Both the position numbers and the translations under genes were made by a program. Under the pieces are notes generated by a model. It was not told where the DNA came from and made no database searches. It saw only the letters and a list, made by a program, of their open reading frames with translations. A DNA stretch of 64,000 nucleotides from Rathayibacter agropyri (lineage in GTDB: Bacteria; Actinomycetota; Actinomycetes; Actinomycetales; Microbacteriaceae), in assembly GCF_013249015.1 (NCBI RefSeq), contig NZ_JABRPL010000002.1, positions 372,001 to 436,000 of the forward strand, in the 5' to 3' direction. Below, piece after piece: positions 1-8,091 of this stretch. Each line of letters opens with the position of its first letter. The first letter of the stretch is position 1.

Positions 1-1
1 C

Positions 2-418
2 GGCAAGGTCGGGCTCTTCGTCGCCGGCACGGAGTCGGCCGTCGACCACCCGTCATGGCTGATCTGGGCCGTCATCGCGGCCGGCGCCGTGACATCGCTG
101 CTCACCCTCTACGCCGTCGCCCGCGTGTGGAACATGGCGTTCTGGCGCCGACAGGAGGAAGTGCCCGGCTATGAGTCGCCCCTGATCGACCAGCTCCAGG
201 AGGACCCGCACGACACGGGCAGCATCCGCACCCGTCACTCCCCGCCGATGATGGTGTTCGCGACTGCCGGCATGGTCGTGGTCGGCGTCGCGCTCACCGT
301 CGGCGCCGGTCCGCTCTACGACGCGAGCGAGCACGCCGCGAGCGCCGTCGCCGATCCCGCGACCTATATCGCGACCGTCTTTCGTGACTCGTCCTTCGGA
401 GAGGAGGGTCCCCGATGA
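2..418 (+). CDS. mrpD: Mrp Na+/H+ antiporter subunit D, C-terminal part
   Basis: This is the last 138 codons of a membrane subunit of the multisubunit Mrp (Mnh) cation/proton antiporter; the 5' part lies outside the window. The visible part has a membrane segment around the conserved GKVGLF turn, a loop ending in RVWNMAFWR, and a final membrane helix near codons 80-105. In the family, subunits A and D are related to NuoL/M/N and carry the proton channel. The identification rests on these residues and on the perfect mrpE-F-G order that follows. The stop overlaps the start of mrpE by four bases (ATGA), which implies translational coupling. Confidence 0.85.
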   Translation, partial: GKVGLFVAGTESAVDHPSWLIWAVIAAGAVTSLLTLYAVARVWNMAFWRRQEEVPGYESPLIDQLQEDPHDTGSIRTRHSPPMMVFATAGMVVVGVALTVGAGPLYDASEHAASAVADPATYIATVFRDSSFGEEGPR

Positions 419-987
419 GCCCCCGCCGCCGCGTCGACATCTGGAACCGTGTCGCGATGTTCGTGACCCTGGTCGGCATCTGGGTGCTGCTCTGGGACGA
501 CGTCTCGGTGCTCTCGGTCGTCTCCGGCCTCCTGATCGCCCTGCTCATCACGCGGGTGTTCTATTTGCCGCCGGTCGAGTTCTCGAACCGCGTGAACCCC
601 TGGTTCGTGCTGGTGTTCCTCCTGCGCCTCCTCTCCGACATCGCGGTGGCGTCGGTCCGGGTGTCCTGGCAGATCCTCACCCTGCCGGTGCCGGTGCACA
701 ACGCGATCGTCGCCGTACACCTGCGCAGCCGCTCCGAGGGGATGCTCGTCTGGACGACCGAGGCTGTCTCGCTTGTGCCGGGATCGCTCGTGATCGATGT
801 CGACCCGCAGCAGAACGTGCTCTACCTGCACGTGCTCGGTGTCGTGCACGATGAGGGCGAGCGGATCGAGGACGTGCGCCTCACGGTCCTGCGGACGGAG
901 GCGCGCATTGTCCGCGCCATCGGCTCCCGAGACGACGTGCGGCGCGTCAACCAGCCGCTCGAGGCCGGGGCGGGGGCGGTCCGATGA
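415..987 (+). CDS. mrpE: Mrp Na+/H+ antiporter subunit E
   Basis: A 190-residue membrane protein of the size and hydrophobic pattern of MrpE/MnhE: two N-terminal membrane helices (about residues 14-32 and 36-52), a third near 60-80, then a soluble domain with the conserved phrase HDEGER. MrpE is needed for assembly or activity of the Mrp complex in the cytoplasmic membrane, which exports Na+ in exchange for protons. It starts inside the mrpD stop and its own stop overlaps the mrpF start (ATGA at 984-987), so the three genes are tightly coupled in one operon. Confidence 0.9.
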   Translation: MSPRRRVDIWNRVAMFVTLVGIWVLLWDDVSVLSVVSGLLIALLITRVFYLPPVEFSNRVNPWFVLVFLLRLLSDIAVASVRVSWQILTLPVPVHNAIVAVHLRSRSEGMLVWTTEAVSLVPGSLVIDVDPQQNVLYLHVLGVVHDEGERIEDVRLTVLRTEARIVRAIGSRDDVRRVNQPLEAGAGAVR

Positions 988-1250
988 TCGGCTGGCTCGT
1001 CTGGATCCTGGTGCCCGTGTTCGGGGTCGCCTGCCTGCTCGCGCTCGTGCGCATCCTCCGCGGCCCCTCGGTGCTCGACCGTGTCGTCGCCGCCGACGTG
1101 CTCGTCGCGACGATCATCTGCGGGATCGGCGCCGAGATGGCTATCAACCACCACGCAGGCACTCTGCCCGTGGCTCTGGGGCTCGCGTTGTTCGCCGTCT
1201 TCGGCTCGATCAGCGTGGCCAAATTCATGGCGAATCGCGAAGAGGACTGA
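984..1250 (+). CDS. mrpF: Mrp Na+/H+ antiporter subunit F
   Basis: An 88-residue protein with three predicted membrane helices and the conserved RGPSVLDRVVAADV loop of MrpF/MnhF. It is a small integral subunit of the Mrp antiporter. The start ATG overlaps the stop of mrpE, and the next gene begins one base after its stop. Length and position match the family exactly. No independent promoter is seen, so it should be expressed with mrpD and mrpE. Confidence 0.92.
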   Translation: MIGWLVWILVPVFGVACLLALVRILRGPSVLDRVVAADVLVATIICGIGAEMAINHHAGTLPVALGLALFAVFGSISVAKFMANREED

Positions 1251-1251
1251 T

Positions 1252-1605
1252 ATGGACCTGTTCTTCGACATTCTCACCGCCGTGCTGCTGATCGTCGGCG
1301 CACTGCTGTCCCTCGTTGCAGCCATCGGCCTGCTCCGTTTCGACGACCTCCTCTCGCGGATGCACGCCGGTACGAAGCCGCAGGTGCTCGGTCTGATCTG
1401 CGTGATGCTCGCCGTGGCCATCCGCAATCCCGGCTTCGCCGCGGCCGGCACGATCGTGCTCGTGATCGGCTTCCAACTGCTCACCGTGCCGGTCTCGGCG
1501 CACATGGTCGGCCGGGCGGGGTACCGGGCCGAGTCCGTCTCGCCGGGGTTCCTCGTCGTCGACGAACTCGCAGACGCGGTCAACCGCGCCGACGAGCAAG
1601 ACTAA
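1252..1605 (+). CDS. mrpG: Mrp Na+/H+ antiporter subunit G
   Basis: A 117-residue membrane protein with three helices and the hallmark LLRFDDLLSRMHAGTKPQ of MrpG/MnhG. It is the last subunit of the Mrp complex and closes the operon. The ATG at 1252 was chosen because it follows the mrpF stop by one base and gives the family N-terminus (MDLFFDILTAVLL); an upstream in-frame start would lie inside mrpF. The polar C-terminal tail after the last helix is about 20 residues. Confidence 0.92.
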   Translation: MDLFFDILTAVLLIVGALLSLVAAIGLLRFDDLLSRMHAGTKPQVLGLICVMLAVAIRNPGFAAAGTIVLVIGFQLLTVPVSAHMVGRAGYRAESVSPGFLVVDELADAVNRADEQD

Positions 1606-1671
1606 AAGCCCGGATTGTCGCTTGCACCGTCGCGTGCGCACATCCCCATCCCGGCGGACCCGCCCGCTCTC

Positions 1672-1677
1672 TAAGCT
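1672..1677 (+). promoter_or_regulatory. -10 box (TAAGCT) for a leaderless alpha-glucosidase mRNA
   Basis: TAAGCT ends seven bases before the ATG at 1685 and there is no ribosome binding site between them. This spacing puts transcription start at or beside the start codon, the arrangement found repeatedly in this window. Confidence 0.45.
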
Positions 1678-1684
1678 CGATGCC

Positions 1685-3412
1685 ATGACAGTGGACTCCG
1701 CCCTTTCCGACGCGCCAGAGAACTCCCCCCGCCCCTCCCGAGAGGTAGGCGGCCGCCCGAAAGCCGAGTGGTGGCGCACCGCCGTGATCTACCAGATCTT
1801 CCCCCGCTCATTCGCCGACGGCGACGGAGACGGCCTCGGCGATCTGCCCGGCATCACCTCGCGGCTCGACAGCCTGGCCGAGTTGGGCATCGATGCCGTC
1901 TGGCTCTCGCCCTTCATGACCTCGCCGCAGAACGACGCCGGGTACGACGTCGCCGACTACTGCGACGTCGATCCGATCTTCGGCACCCTCGCGGACTTCG
2001 ATGCGATGCTTGCCCGCGCGCACGCCCTCGGCATCCGCATCATCATCGACCTCGTCCCGAACCACTCCTCGAGTGCGCACCGCTGGTTCCAGGAGGCGCT
2101 GGCCGCCCCTGCCGGCAGCGCCGAGCGAGCGCGGTACATGTTCCGCGACGGGCGGGGCGAGTCGGGCGAGCTGCCGCCGAACAACTGGGTGTCGGTCTTC
2201 GGCGGGCCAGCCTGGCACCGTGTCACCGAGCCAGACGGCAGTGCGGGCCAGTGGTATCTGCACCTCTTTGACCCCTCGCAGCCCGACTTCGACTGGACGA
2301 ACGAGTGGGTACGGGAGCGCTTCCGCGAGATCCTCCGCTTCTGGCTCGACCGCGGGGTCGACGGCTTCCGCATCGATGTCGCGCACGGGATGATCAAGGC
2401 CCCAGGTCTGCCGGACTACACGCCCCCGGCCCACTACAGCCCCATGAGCGGAATGTCCTCGAAGAACCGCAACGAACCCACCACTGCTCCCTACTTTGCC
2501 CAGGAGGGCGTGCACGAGATCTACCGCGATTGGCACTCCCTCGTCGCCGAGTACCCGGACGACCGCGTACTCTGCGCGGAGGCGTGGGTGCAGCCGCTGT
2601 CGAAGCTCGCCCAGTGGGTGCGGCCGGATGAACTGCACCAGGCCTTCAACTTCGCGTACCTTGAGACGCCGTGGAACGCCTCCGACCTGCGTGACGTCAT
2701 CGATTCCTCGGTCGAGGCGTTCACCTCGGTCGGTGCTCCCCCGACCTGGGTGCTCTCGAACCACGACGTCATCCGCCACGCGAGCCGGCTCGGCCTCCCC
2801 GTCGAGATTCCGCAGGGGTACGGCGTCGGTCCGCTCACTCCGAGCCAGCCGGATCCAGTGCTCGGTCTGCGTCGGGCGCGGGCCGCGACGGCACTCATGC
2901 TCGCGCTCCCCGGCTCCGCCTACCTCTACCAGGGTGAGGAGCTGGGCCTGCCCGAGGCGATCGATCTGCCGGATTCCGCCCGGCAGGACCCGAGCTGGTT
3001 CCGCACGCACGGCGTACGCTACGGCCGCGACGGCTGCCGGGTCCCGCTCCCCTGGGAGGCCCAGGCGCCGGCTTACGGCTTCAACTCGACAGGCGCCTCC
3101 TGGCTGCCGCAGCCGGGCGAGTGGGCGCCCTTCGCACGAGACCGCCAGCGCGGTGTCGAGGGCTCGACCCTCGAGTTCTACCGGACGGTGCTGTCGGTGC
3201 GCCACACCGAGGACCTGGGCTCAGGCGTCGTCGAGTGGCTCGATGGGTACCCGGAGGACGTGCTCGCCTTCAGGAACGGAGCGATCACCGTGATCGCCAA
3301 CCTGGGCGAGGCGCCGGTCGAGCTGCCCGTCGGCTCCGTGGTGCTCTCGTCGGAGGAGTTGCACGAGCCGGCGCTGCCCGCGGACGCCACGGTCTGGCTA
3401 CGGACGGAGTAG
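1685..3412 (+). CDS. GH13 alpha-glucosidase (oligo-1,6-/maltase type)
   Basis: A 575-residue cytoplasmic glycoside hydrolase of family 13 that should release glucose from short alpha-glucans. The four conserved regions are visible: DLVPNHSS, then GFRIDVAHG with the nucleophile Asp near residue 231, LCAEAW with the acid/base Glu near 299, and VLSNHDVIRH with the third acid near 361. YLYQGEELGLPE and a C-terminal beta domain follow. The family also contains sucrose and trehalose-6-phosphate hydrolases and trehalulose-forming enzymes, so the substrate is not fixed by sequence alone. A TTG at 1622 would add 21 Arg-rich residues; the ATG at 1685 is preferred because of the -10 box just upstream. 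It converges on the M23 peptidase gene with only 10 bp between stops. Confidence 0.88.
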   Translation: MTVDSALSDAPENSPRPSREVGGRPKAEWWRTAVIYQIFPRSFADGDGDGLGDLPGITSRLDSLAELGIDAVWLSPFMTSPQNDAGYDVADYCDVDPIFGTLADFDAMLARAHALGIRIIIDLVPNHSSSAHRWFQEALAAPAGSAERARYMFRDGRGESGELPPNNWVSVFGGPAWHRVTEPDGSAGQWYLHLFDPSQPDFDWTNEWVRERFREILRFWLDRGVDGFRIDVAHGMIKAPGLPDYTPPAHYSPMSGMSSKNRNEPTTAPYFAQEGVHEIYRDWHSLVAEYPDDRVLCAEAWVQPLSKLAQWVRPDELHQAFNFAYLETPWNASDLRDVIDSSVEAFTSVGAPPTWVLSNHDVIRHASRLGLPVEIPQGYGVGPLTPSQPDPVLGLRRARAATALMLALPGSAYLYQGEELGLPEAIDLPDSARQDPSWFRTHGVRYGRDGCRVPLPWEAQAPAYGFNSTGASWLPQPGEWAPFARDRQRGVEGSTLEFYRTVLSVRHTEDLGSGVVEWLDGYPEDVLAFRNGAITVIANLGEAPVELPVGSVVLSSEELHEPALPADATVWLRTE

Positions 3413-3422
3413 CGCACCAGCG

Positions 3423-4256
3423 TCAGCGTCCCGCGTTCGCCTTCAGCCAGAGGTAGGAGTCGACCTTCGTGACGCCGTCGAGGCGGATCTCGAAGTGCAG
3501 GTGCGGGCCGGTCGACATGCCGGTCGTGCCGACGAGTCCGAGCAACTGGCCGACCTTCACCGGGTCGCCCTCTTTCACCGCCGCGGAGCCGTGCTGCATA
3601 TGCGCGTAGACGCTCGACACGAGTTGCCCGTCGATCTCGTGGTCGATGATCACGTGGACGCCGAGCGAGCCCTCGCCGTCGATGACCGTGCGCACGACTC
3701 CGTCGGCGATGGACTGGATGGGCGACCCGTTGCCCGGGTTGAAGTCGGTGCCGCCGTGGTTCACCGAGCAGCCGGCGCAGTTGCGGTAGCCGAATCGGTC
3801 GCCGACCGGCACGCCGACCGCGAACGGCCACTGGATCGACGCGTTCGGGTCGTTCGTGAAGCCCGAGTCGGAGGTGCGGACGATGTCGGCCACGTTGGTG
3901 TGCGCCTTGCGCTCCTGCACGCCGAATCCATCGCGGGCGACGGTCTCGACGCCGACCTCACCGGCCACGAAGGATTGCGCACCGCGGCGGGGGTCAGCAC
4001 CGAACGGAGTCGTCAGGCCGCGCGCCTGCACGTCCTCGGCGGTCAGGAGCGACGTGGCCGGCAGCGACGTGGCCGCCACGATCGCGGCGACGTACGAGAG
4101 GGCGACGACTCCGCCGACGCGGGGGCGGCGTACCGGCCTGAGCGGCGCCGAGCGAGGGGCGGCCACCGGTGCGGGGGCGGTGCGGACGGAGGCGACGCGT
4201 CGCTCGGCCTCGCGCAGCTCGCGGCGCGTGAGGGGGGCGGGCGAATCGTGGCTCAC
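3423..4256 (-). CDS. M23 family (LytM-type) peptidoglycan peptidase
   Basis: A 277-residue protein with a basic, proline-rich cytoplasmic N-terminus, one membrane segment near residues 48-70, and a C-terminal M23 domain. The zinc site is complete: HGGTDFN (His167, Asp171), YAHM (His219) and HLHFE (His252, His254). The domain should face the periplasm-like space and cleave peptide cross-links of the wall or support division. It is monocistronic, with about 150 bp separating it from the next gene upstream. Its cleavage site and any activator partner cannot be told from sequence. Confidence 0.88.
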   Translation of the reverse strand: MSHDSPAPLTRRELREAERRVASVRTAPAPVAAPRSAPLRPVRRPRVGGVVALSYVAAIVAATSLPATSLLTAEDVQARGLTTPFGADPRRGAQSFVAGEVGVETVARDGFGVQERKAHTNVADIVRTSDSGFTNDPNASIQWPFAVGVPVGDRFGYRNCAGCSVNHGGTDFNPGNGSPIQSIADGVVRTVIDGEGSLGVHVIIDHEIDGQLVSSVYAHMQHGSAAVKEGDPVKVGQLLGLVGTTGMSTGPHLHFEIRLDGVTKVDSYLWLKANAGR

Positions 4257-4411
4257 TGAATCAAGATCTTCCGTTTGGAGGGCAGGCCGGGTGCGGACGT
4301 GGGCGCACCCTGTGCGAACATCACGAATTCATAAAGGATAGCTACGGCACCAGGATCCGGCCAGCGCCGCCCGCAGAACGGCGCGTTCCCCCGAGGTCGT
4401 CCACACCCCGC

Positions 4412-5224
4412 CTAGACCTCGTCCGCGCGCAGACGGCGCAGCAACTCCTCCAGCTCGGCGAAGAGCGGGTCAGGCGCCGCGATGAGCAATCCGGAGCCGA
4501 AGGGAGCGCCGTCCAGGCCCGCGACCCGCGCTCCCGCTTCCTGCGCGATCAGCGCGCCCGCGGCCAGGTCCCACGGGTTGAGCCCGCGCTCGAAGTAGGC
4601 ATTCAGCTGCCCGGTCGCCACCGAGCACAGGTCCAGCGCAGCCGAACCGATGCGCCGGATGTCGCGGACCGAGCCGAGCAGCTCCTGCACCACCGCACCC
4701 TGCCGCATCCGGCGGCCGGCGTCGTAGCCGAACCCCGTGCCGACGAGAGCGAGCGACAGCGACTGCGGAGCCGCGACTCGAAGCTCAACGCCGTCCCGTT
4801 CCGCTCCTTGACCGCGGCTCGCGGTGGTGACTTCACCCGTCGCCCCGTTCACGACCGCGCCGGCGAGCGCCGTCCAGGTCGCCGGGTCCGGCTCGCCCTC
4901 GACCACCGCGATGCTGACCGCGTAGGAGGGGATGCCGTAGAGGTAGTTGACGGTGCCGTCGATCGGATCGACGACCCAGGTCAGCCCGCTGGTCCCGCCG
5001 CCCGCACCCGACTCCTCCCCGAGGAATCCGTCGTCCGGCCGAGCCTCGGCGAGACGGCGGCGGATCAACTGTTCGACCTCGCGATCGGCCGCCGTCACCA
5101 CGTCCTCCGGCGAGGACTTCGACGCGGCGATCTCGACTCCGTCCTGCCGCCGCTGACGGGCGAGATGCGCCGCCTCGACGGCGATCGAGCGGGCGATGGC
5201 GAGGAGGGAGGCGTGGTCGCGCAT
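4412..5224 (-). CDS. Inositol monophosphatase family protein
   Basis: A 270-residue member of the Li+-sensitive sugar phosphatase superfamily. Metal-binding motifs are intact: GEESG, DPIDGTVNY and the distal WDLAAGALIAQEAGARV. Family members hydrolyse inositol-1-phosphate, histidinol phosphate (HisN) or 3'-phosphoadenosine-5'-phosphate; nothing in the neighbourhood decides between them. In actinobacteria an inositol phosphatase would feed phosphatidylinositol and mycothiol. The start is the ATG at 5222-5224, and the low-GC accessory stretch begins directly upstream. Confidence 0.85.
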   Translation of the reverse strand: MRDHASLLAIARSIAVEAAHLARQRRQDGVEIAASKSSPEDVVTAADREVEQLIRRRLAEARPDDGFLGEESGAGGGTSGLTWVVDPIDGTVNYLYGIPSYAVSIAVVEGEPDPATWTALAGAVVNGATGEVTTASRGQGAERDGVELRVAAPQSLSLALVGTGFGYDAGRRMRQGAVVQELLGSVRDIRRIGSAALDLCSVATGQLNAYFERGLNPWDLAAGALIAQEAGARVAGLDGAPFGSGLLIAAPDPLFAELEELLRRLRADEV

Positions 5225-5346
5225 AGCTCAAGCCTAGGGACCGAGCGCACCATGCGGTCCCCTGCACGCTCGCCACTTCATCAATGAGAGTCCTTGTATC
5301 TCAGTGGGCAACGCTCCGGTGCAGCCAATATGATAGGGAATCAACA

Positions 5347-5982
5347 ATGCCAACAGCTCTTTCGCGCGATACGCTAGCGATCGCCTCAACAATTATCCTG
5401 ACGGCAATCCTCGGCACGACGAACGCAGTCGCCGAGGAAGCCCCGTTTGCTACGCCAGCAGTGCATACAGCCGCGCTGGTCTTCGGCGGCTACAATGCAG
5501 AACGAGCAGGAAAGAATGGTTACGACGTGAGAACCGACGAAGACGGGTGGCAGTACGCGGTACCTATAGGCACCCCGAATGGAAGCCTGGAAGGTGCGAC
5601 GTCAAAATACAATCCGACAACGGGTGAGACCAGGGCAGCATCAATATTCCCTCAGCTAAACACCGTTGCAGGAGACTGCGGCACGGCGACACTGACTCTT
5701 TACACGAAGACATCCGGGTACACGGCTTACAATCTCAACGGACTTCTCGGTACAGCGCTCTACCACACGTGGGTCATCTCCGTAAGCGCCTCTACCGGCA
5801 ATCAGCTCGTTGACCGCAGCGGCCTTCCGCCAGTACCAGGCGCGAGCCTTTCTTGGGGAACGAATTTCACGTACGGTGGTGAGGCGGGCCAGGGAACGAC
5901 AGTGTTCGCGAACGTGTCCAACGGTGTCGTCGAGACATCGTTGGGTGACTGCTCCGCCGGTCATCCGAGCGATTCCCTCTGA
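5347..5982 (+). CDS. Secreted protein of unknown function
   Basis: Not recognised. The 211-residue product has a classical signal peptide (MPTALSRDT, a hydrophobic stretch at about residues 9-25, then TTNAVA before EEAPF). The mature part is rich in Gly, Thr, Asn and Ser, with two cysteines (GDCG and GDCS) that could form one disulfide. It reads like a small beta-rich exported protein. The ATG at 5347 has an AGGGAA ribosome binding site eight bases upstream; an upstream in-frame start at 5284 would add a non-signal-like extension. Base composition is clearly more AT-rich than in neighbouring genes, with codons such as ATA and AGA, which points to horizontal acquisition. The next gene starts two bases after its stop. 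Confidence 0.6.
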   Translation: MPTALSRDTLAIASTIILTAILGTTNAVAEEAPFATPAVHTAALVFGGYNAERAGKNGYDVRTDEDGWQYAVPIGTPNGSLEGATSKYNPTTGETRAASIFPQLNTVAGDCGTATLTLYTKTSGYTAYNLNGLLGTALYHTWVISVSASTGNQLVDRSGLPPVPGASLSWGTNFTYGGEAGQGTTVFANVSNGVVETSLGDCSAGHPSDSL

Positions 5983-5984
5983 TC

Positions 5985-6488
5985 ATGGCTGAAGCAGATC
6001 TTCCGCCCGGCGTCGTTCGAGTGCACGTAAATGACGACCGCGCCCGCACTTTCGGCCTTCCTGTCCTGCAATCGAACCATGCTGATGCGCGCTTGCTCGG
6101 GTACTCGATCTACGGAAGGGACGGCATCGACCTGACCGTCCAGGCCGGTCACGTGCTCCTGGACGGCACAGCGCCGACGCCCTTCACCACACGTTCCACA
6201 CAGTCCGGTGAGGACGACGAGCGGGAGTGGTCGTTCCACGCGCTGGACCACATTCAGAACAGTGCGAAGGAGGGCGCCACGGCCGGTCGCGCGGAGTTGA
6301 TCGAGATGCTCCGGTCGGCACCGAGGAAGAGTGGGATTATCCGAGTCGACCGCCACCGCATCCCGTCCGAGGAATTCACTATCCTCAATTCAGTGTTCGC
6401 CAGAGTTCAGCTCGTGGACAACGCACTCATCACCATTGCTGCGCCGCCGACGATCGTCTCGGCTCCTTTCTCGACGCTCACGACCTGA
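5985..6488 (+). CDS. Hypothetical protein paired with the secreted orphan
   Basis: Not recognised. A 167-residue soluble protein without a signal peptide or membrane segment, moderately acidic, ending in a hydrophobic/threonine tail. It begins two bases after the stop of the secreted protein gene and has no clear ribosome binding site of its own, so it is probably translated by coupling. This suggests a functional pair (for example an exported factor with a cytoplasmic partner), which is inference only. It converges on hipA with six bases between stops. Confidence 0.5.
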   Translation: MAEADLPPGVVRVHVNDDRARTFGLPVLQSNHADARLLGYSIYGRDGIDLTVQAGHVLLDGTAPTPFTTRSTQSGEDDEREWSFHALDHIQNSAKEGATAGRAELIEMLRSAPRKSGIIRVDRHRIPSEEFTILNSVFARVQLVDNALITIAAPPTIVSAPFSTLTT

Positions 6489-6494
6489 CCAGAG

Positions 6495-7772
6495 TCATCG
6501 CCAGCCGCGTTCCTCCGCCCACGACGCGATGCCGTCCAGCAGCCGGTCAATGAACACGTGCGATCCGATGACGGCGCGCGCTTCGTCGGCCGCGCGGTCG
6601 AAAGCGTCGACCACTCCTGCCGTGATGACACCCACCCGGTCCCGCGCGTACTCGTCGTCGAGGCCGAGCGAGCCTGCGGCGCGCACGAGCGCGTCCGTCC
6701 CGATGGCGTGGATGCGGTACTCGTCGTCGATGGACATCGCCAGTGTCAGCGCCGCGCCCCGCGTCGGGTACGGTGCATGGCTGCCCAGGTCATACAGGGG
6801 CGCCAGCCGAGCATGGTCCCCTTCGAGCAGGAGGGAGTAGTTCTTCGCGTGCGCGTCCGTCCCCTGCGAGGCTAGGGAGAAGACGAGGGCGTCGTAGAAC
6901 CGCTCCGCGTTGCGCACCCTGTCCTGCGCATCCGGAAGACTGCGGAAAAGGCGGGCGATCTGCCGGACGCTCGGCCCTCCGTCGACCTGGTACTTCTTCT
7001 GAGGCAGGACAGCCATGCTCTGGCAGAGGTCCTCCTGGTGCAGCCGCACCCACCGGGTACCGACCGTGACCCGGTCGTACCGCTCGGAGACGAAGGCCGC
7101 GTCACCACGGGTCGTCACGATCATCGTGTCGTTCGCGACGTCCAGACCCAGGTGGCGAGCCGCGGTCATCGTCATGAACTCGTTCAGGTGGTGGTCCGGG
7201 TAGGGCGGAACCGCAGGTTTGATGATGTGCGTTGTCGGAGTCGAATCGTTAGGGACTCCCCAGAGCTGGTCGCGTGATCGGAAGAGTGCGATCTTCGGCT
7301 GCGCTCCCGGCAGGCTCCAGCGGACACCAAGTTCGCGCCGTCCCCAGACGTCCCGATTGGCGATCACGTCGGCGACCACCTCGGCAAAGCGATCGTCGTC
7401 GAGCAGCTCGACGTCCCCCTGACGACGGGCAGCATCGGGGCTGCTCTCTCCCGCGGGCAGGATCTGCACAGCGCCAGCCGCGTCCCGGCCGATGTGCGAA
7501 AGCAACGCGAACGGATTCCCCGCAGAGACTCCGTGCTCCCGAGCGAGGGCGTTCCGCCGATCAGCACTATCCGGGAGCAAGCCCTCGAGGAACGGCAGCA
7601 CCGCGCGACTCGGATGCGTCCGGCGCTCGAGCGGCATCGACAGCGAGAGCGGAGTAGCGGACGCCGACGCGGAGTAGTCACCGTCGTACTCGAAGGTGAC
7701 ATTCCCGGTGGCGCTCTGCCGGAGGAGTCCTGCCGGCTCCCCGTCGAGGAACAGAGCGAGTTCAGTCATCAT
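6495..7772 (-). CDS. hipA: HipA-family toxin serine/threonine kinase
   Basis: A 425-residue type II toxin kinase. An N-terminal HipA coupling domain (about residues 1-110) is followed by the kinase fold. SLPGAQPK at 153-160 matches the Gly-rich ATP/autophosphorylation loop (Ser153 would be the regulatory serine), then LHQEDLCQ, GTDAHAKNYSL with catalytic Asp306, and LYDLGS with metal-binding Asp328. All key residues are present, so it should be active. The best-studied HipA phosphorylates glutamyl-tRNA synthetase and causes dormancy; related toxins use other tRNA synthetases. The gene overlaps the antitoxin hipB by 11 bp. Confidence 0.88.
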   Translation of the reverse strand: MMTELALFLDGEPAGLLRQSATGNVTFEYDGDYSASASATPLSLSMPLERRTHPSRAVLPFLEGLLPDSADRRNALAREHGVSAGNPFALLSHIGRDAAGAVQILPAGESSPDAARRQGDVELLDDDRFAEVVADVIANRDVWGRRELGVRWSLPGAQPKIALFRSRDQLWGVPNDSTPTTHIIKPAVPPYPDHHLNEFMTMTAARHLGLDVANDTMIVTTRGDAAFVSERYDRVTVGTRWVRLHQEDLCQSMAVLPQKKYQVDGGPSVRQIARLFRSLPDAQDRVRNAERFYDALVFSLASQGTDAHAKNYSLLLEGDHARLAPLYDLGSHAPYPTRGAALTLAMSIDDEYRIHAIGTDALVRAAGSLGLDDEYARDRVGVITAGVVDAFDRAADEARAVIGSHVFIDRLLDGIASWAEERGWR

Positions 7773-8007
7773 CCCGAGTCTCCGCTGCGCGGACGACGAC
7801 CTCCAGCCGCAACTCCCGGAGGACCCTCATCACACGGAACAGGGTCACGGAGGGCGATCCCGCCTCGAACCGGTTGAGCCACTCCCGAGTCACTCCGGCC
7901 CGTTCAGCCAGCTGCGCCTGCGTCAGACCCTGCCCCACGCGGCTCTCGGCGACGAGCGCACCGACGCCGCTGGCCGACCGGATGATCGTTCCGCGCTCAT
8001 GTGACAT
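7762..8007 (-). CDS. hipB: HipB-like antitoxin, XRE-family DNA-binding protein
   Basis: An 81-residue helix-turn-helix protein; the HTH is QAQLAERAGVTREWLNRFE (about residues 28-46), followed by a short VTLFRVMRVLREL dimerisation segment typical of HipB. It should neutralise HipA and repress the operon. The ATG at 8005-8007 was chosen over an upstream in-frame start because a TACTGT -10 box ends seven bases before it, and an inverted repeat lies across the start. The C-terminus ends in a short charged tail that overlaps the hipA start. Confidence 0.85.
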   Translation of the reverse strand: MSHERGTIIRSASGVGALVAESRVGQGLTQAQLAERAGVTREWLNRFEAGSPSVTLFRVMRVLRELRLEVVVRAAETRDDD

Positions 8008-8044
8008 GTATGTCACAGTACGGCCTGTGCGCTTTATCGCACAA
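8001..8044 (-). promoter_or_regulatory. hipBA promoter with two inverted-repeat operators
   Basis: On the minus strand, TTGTGC (8039-8044) and TACTGT (8015-8020) are spaced by 18 bp and lie just upstream of the hipB ATG. Two palindromes overlap them: TGTGCG-N6-CGCACA at 8026-8043, between -35 and -10, and GTGACAT-GT-ATGTCAC at 8001-8016, over the start codon and the end of the -10 box. This is the expected layout for autorepression by HipB, but binding is inferred. Confidence 0.6.
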
Positions 8045-8091
8045 TGCGATTCTGTTGCCTGCGATTCTGTGGCCACTGCAATCCTGTGGCG
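8045..8091. repeat. 15-bp repeat, three copies, running into tRNA-Tyr
   Basis: Copies at 8045-8059 (TGCGATTCTGTTGCC), 8060-8074 (one mismatch) and 8077-8091 (TGCAATCCTGTGGCG, three mismatches to the second). The first two are exactly tandem; the third includes the last five bases of the tRNA gene. They lie between the hipBA promoter and the tRNA. Confidence 0.7.

Noticed and set aside
1622-1684. TTG start for the alpha-glucosidase
   Set aside because: It adds an Arg-rich segment and lies upstream of the -10 box; the ATG at 1685 fits the family N-terminus.
4257-4411. A ydaO-type (cyclic di-AMP) riboswitch before the M23 peptidase
   Set aside because: The sequence lacks the conserved core motifs; a plain promoter is enough.
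5225-5346. A second attachment site matching the tRNA-Tyr 3' end
   Set aside because: Only CTCGCCA-like bases match and in the wrong orientation; too short to support an att site.
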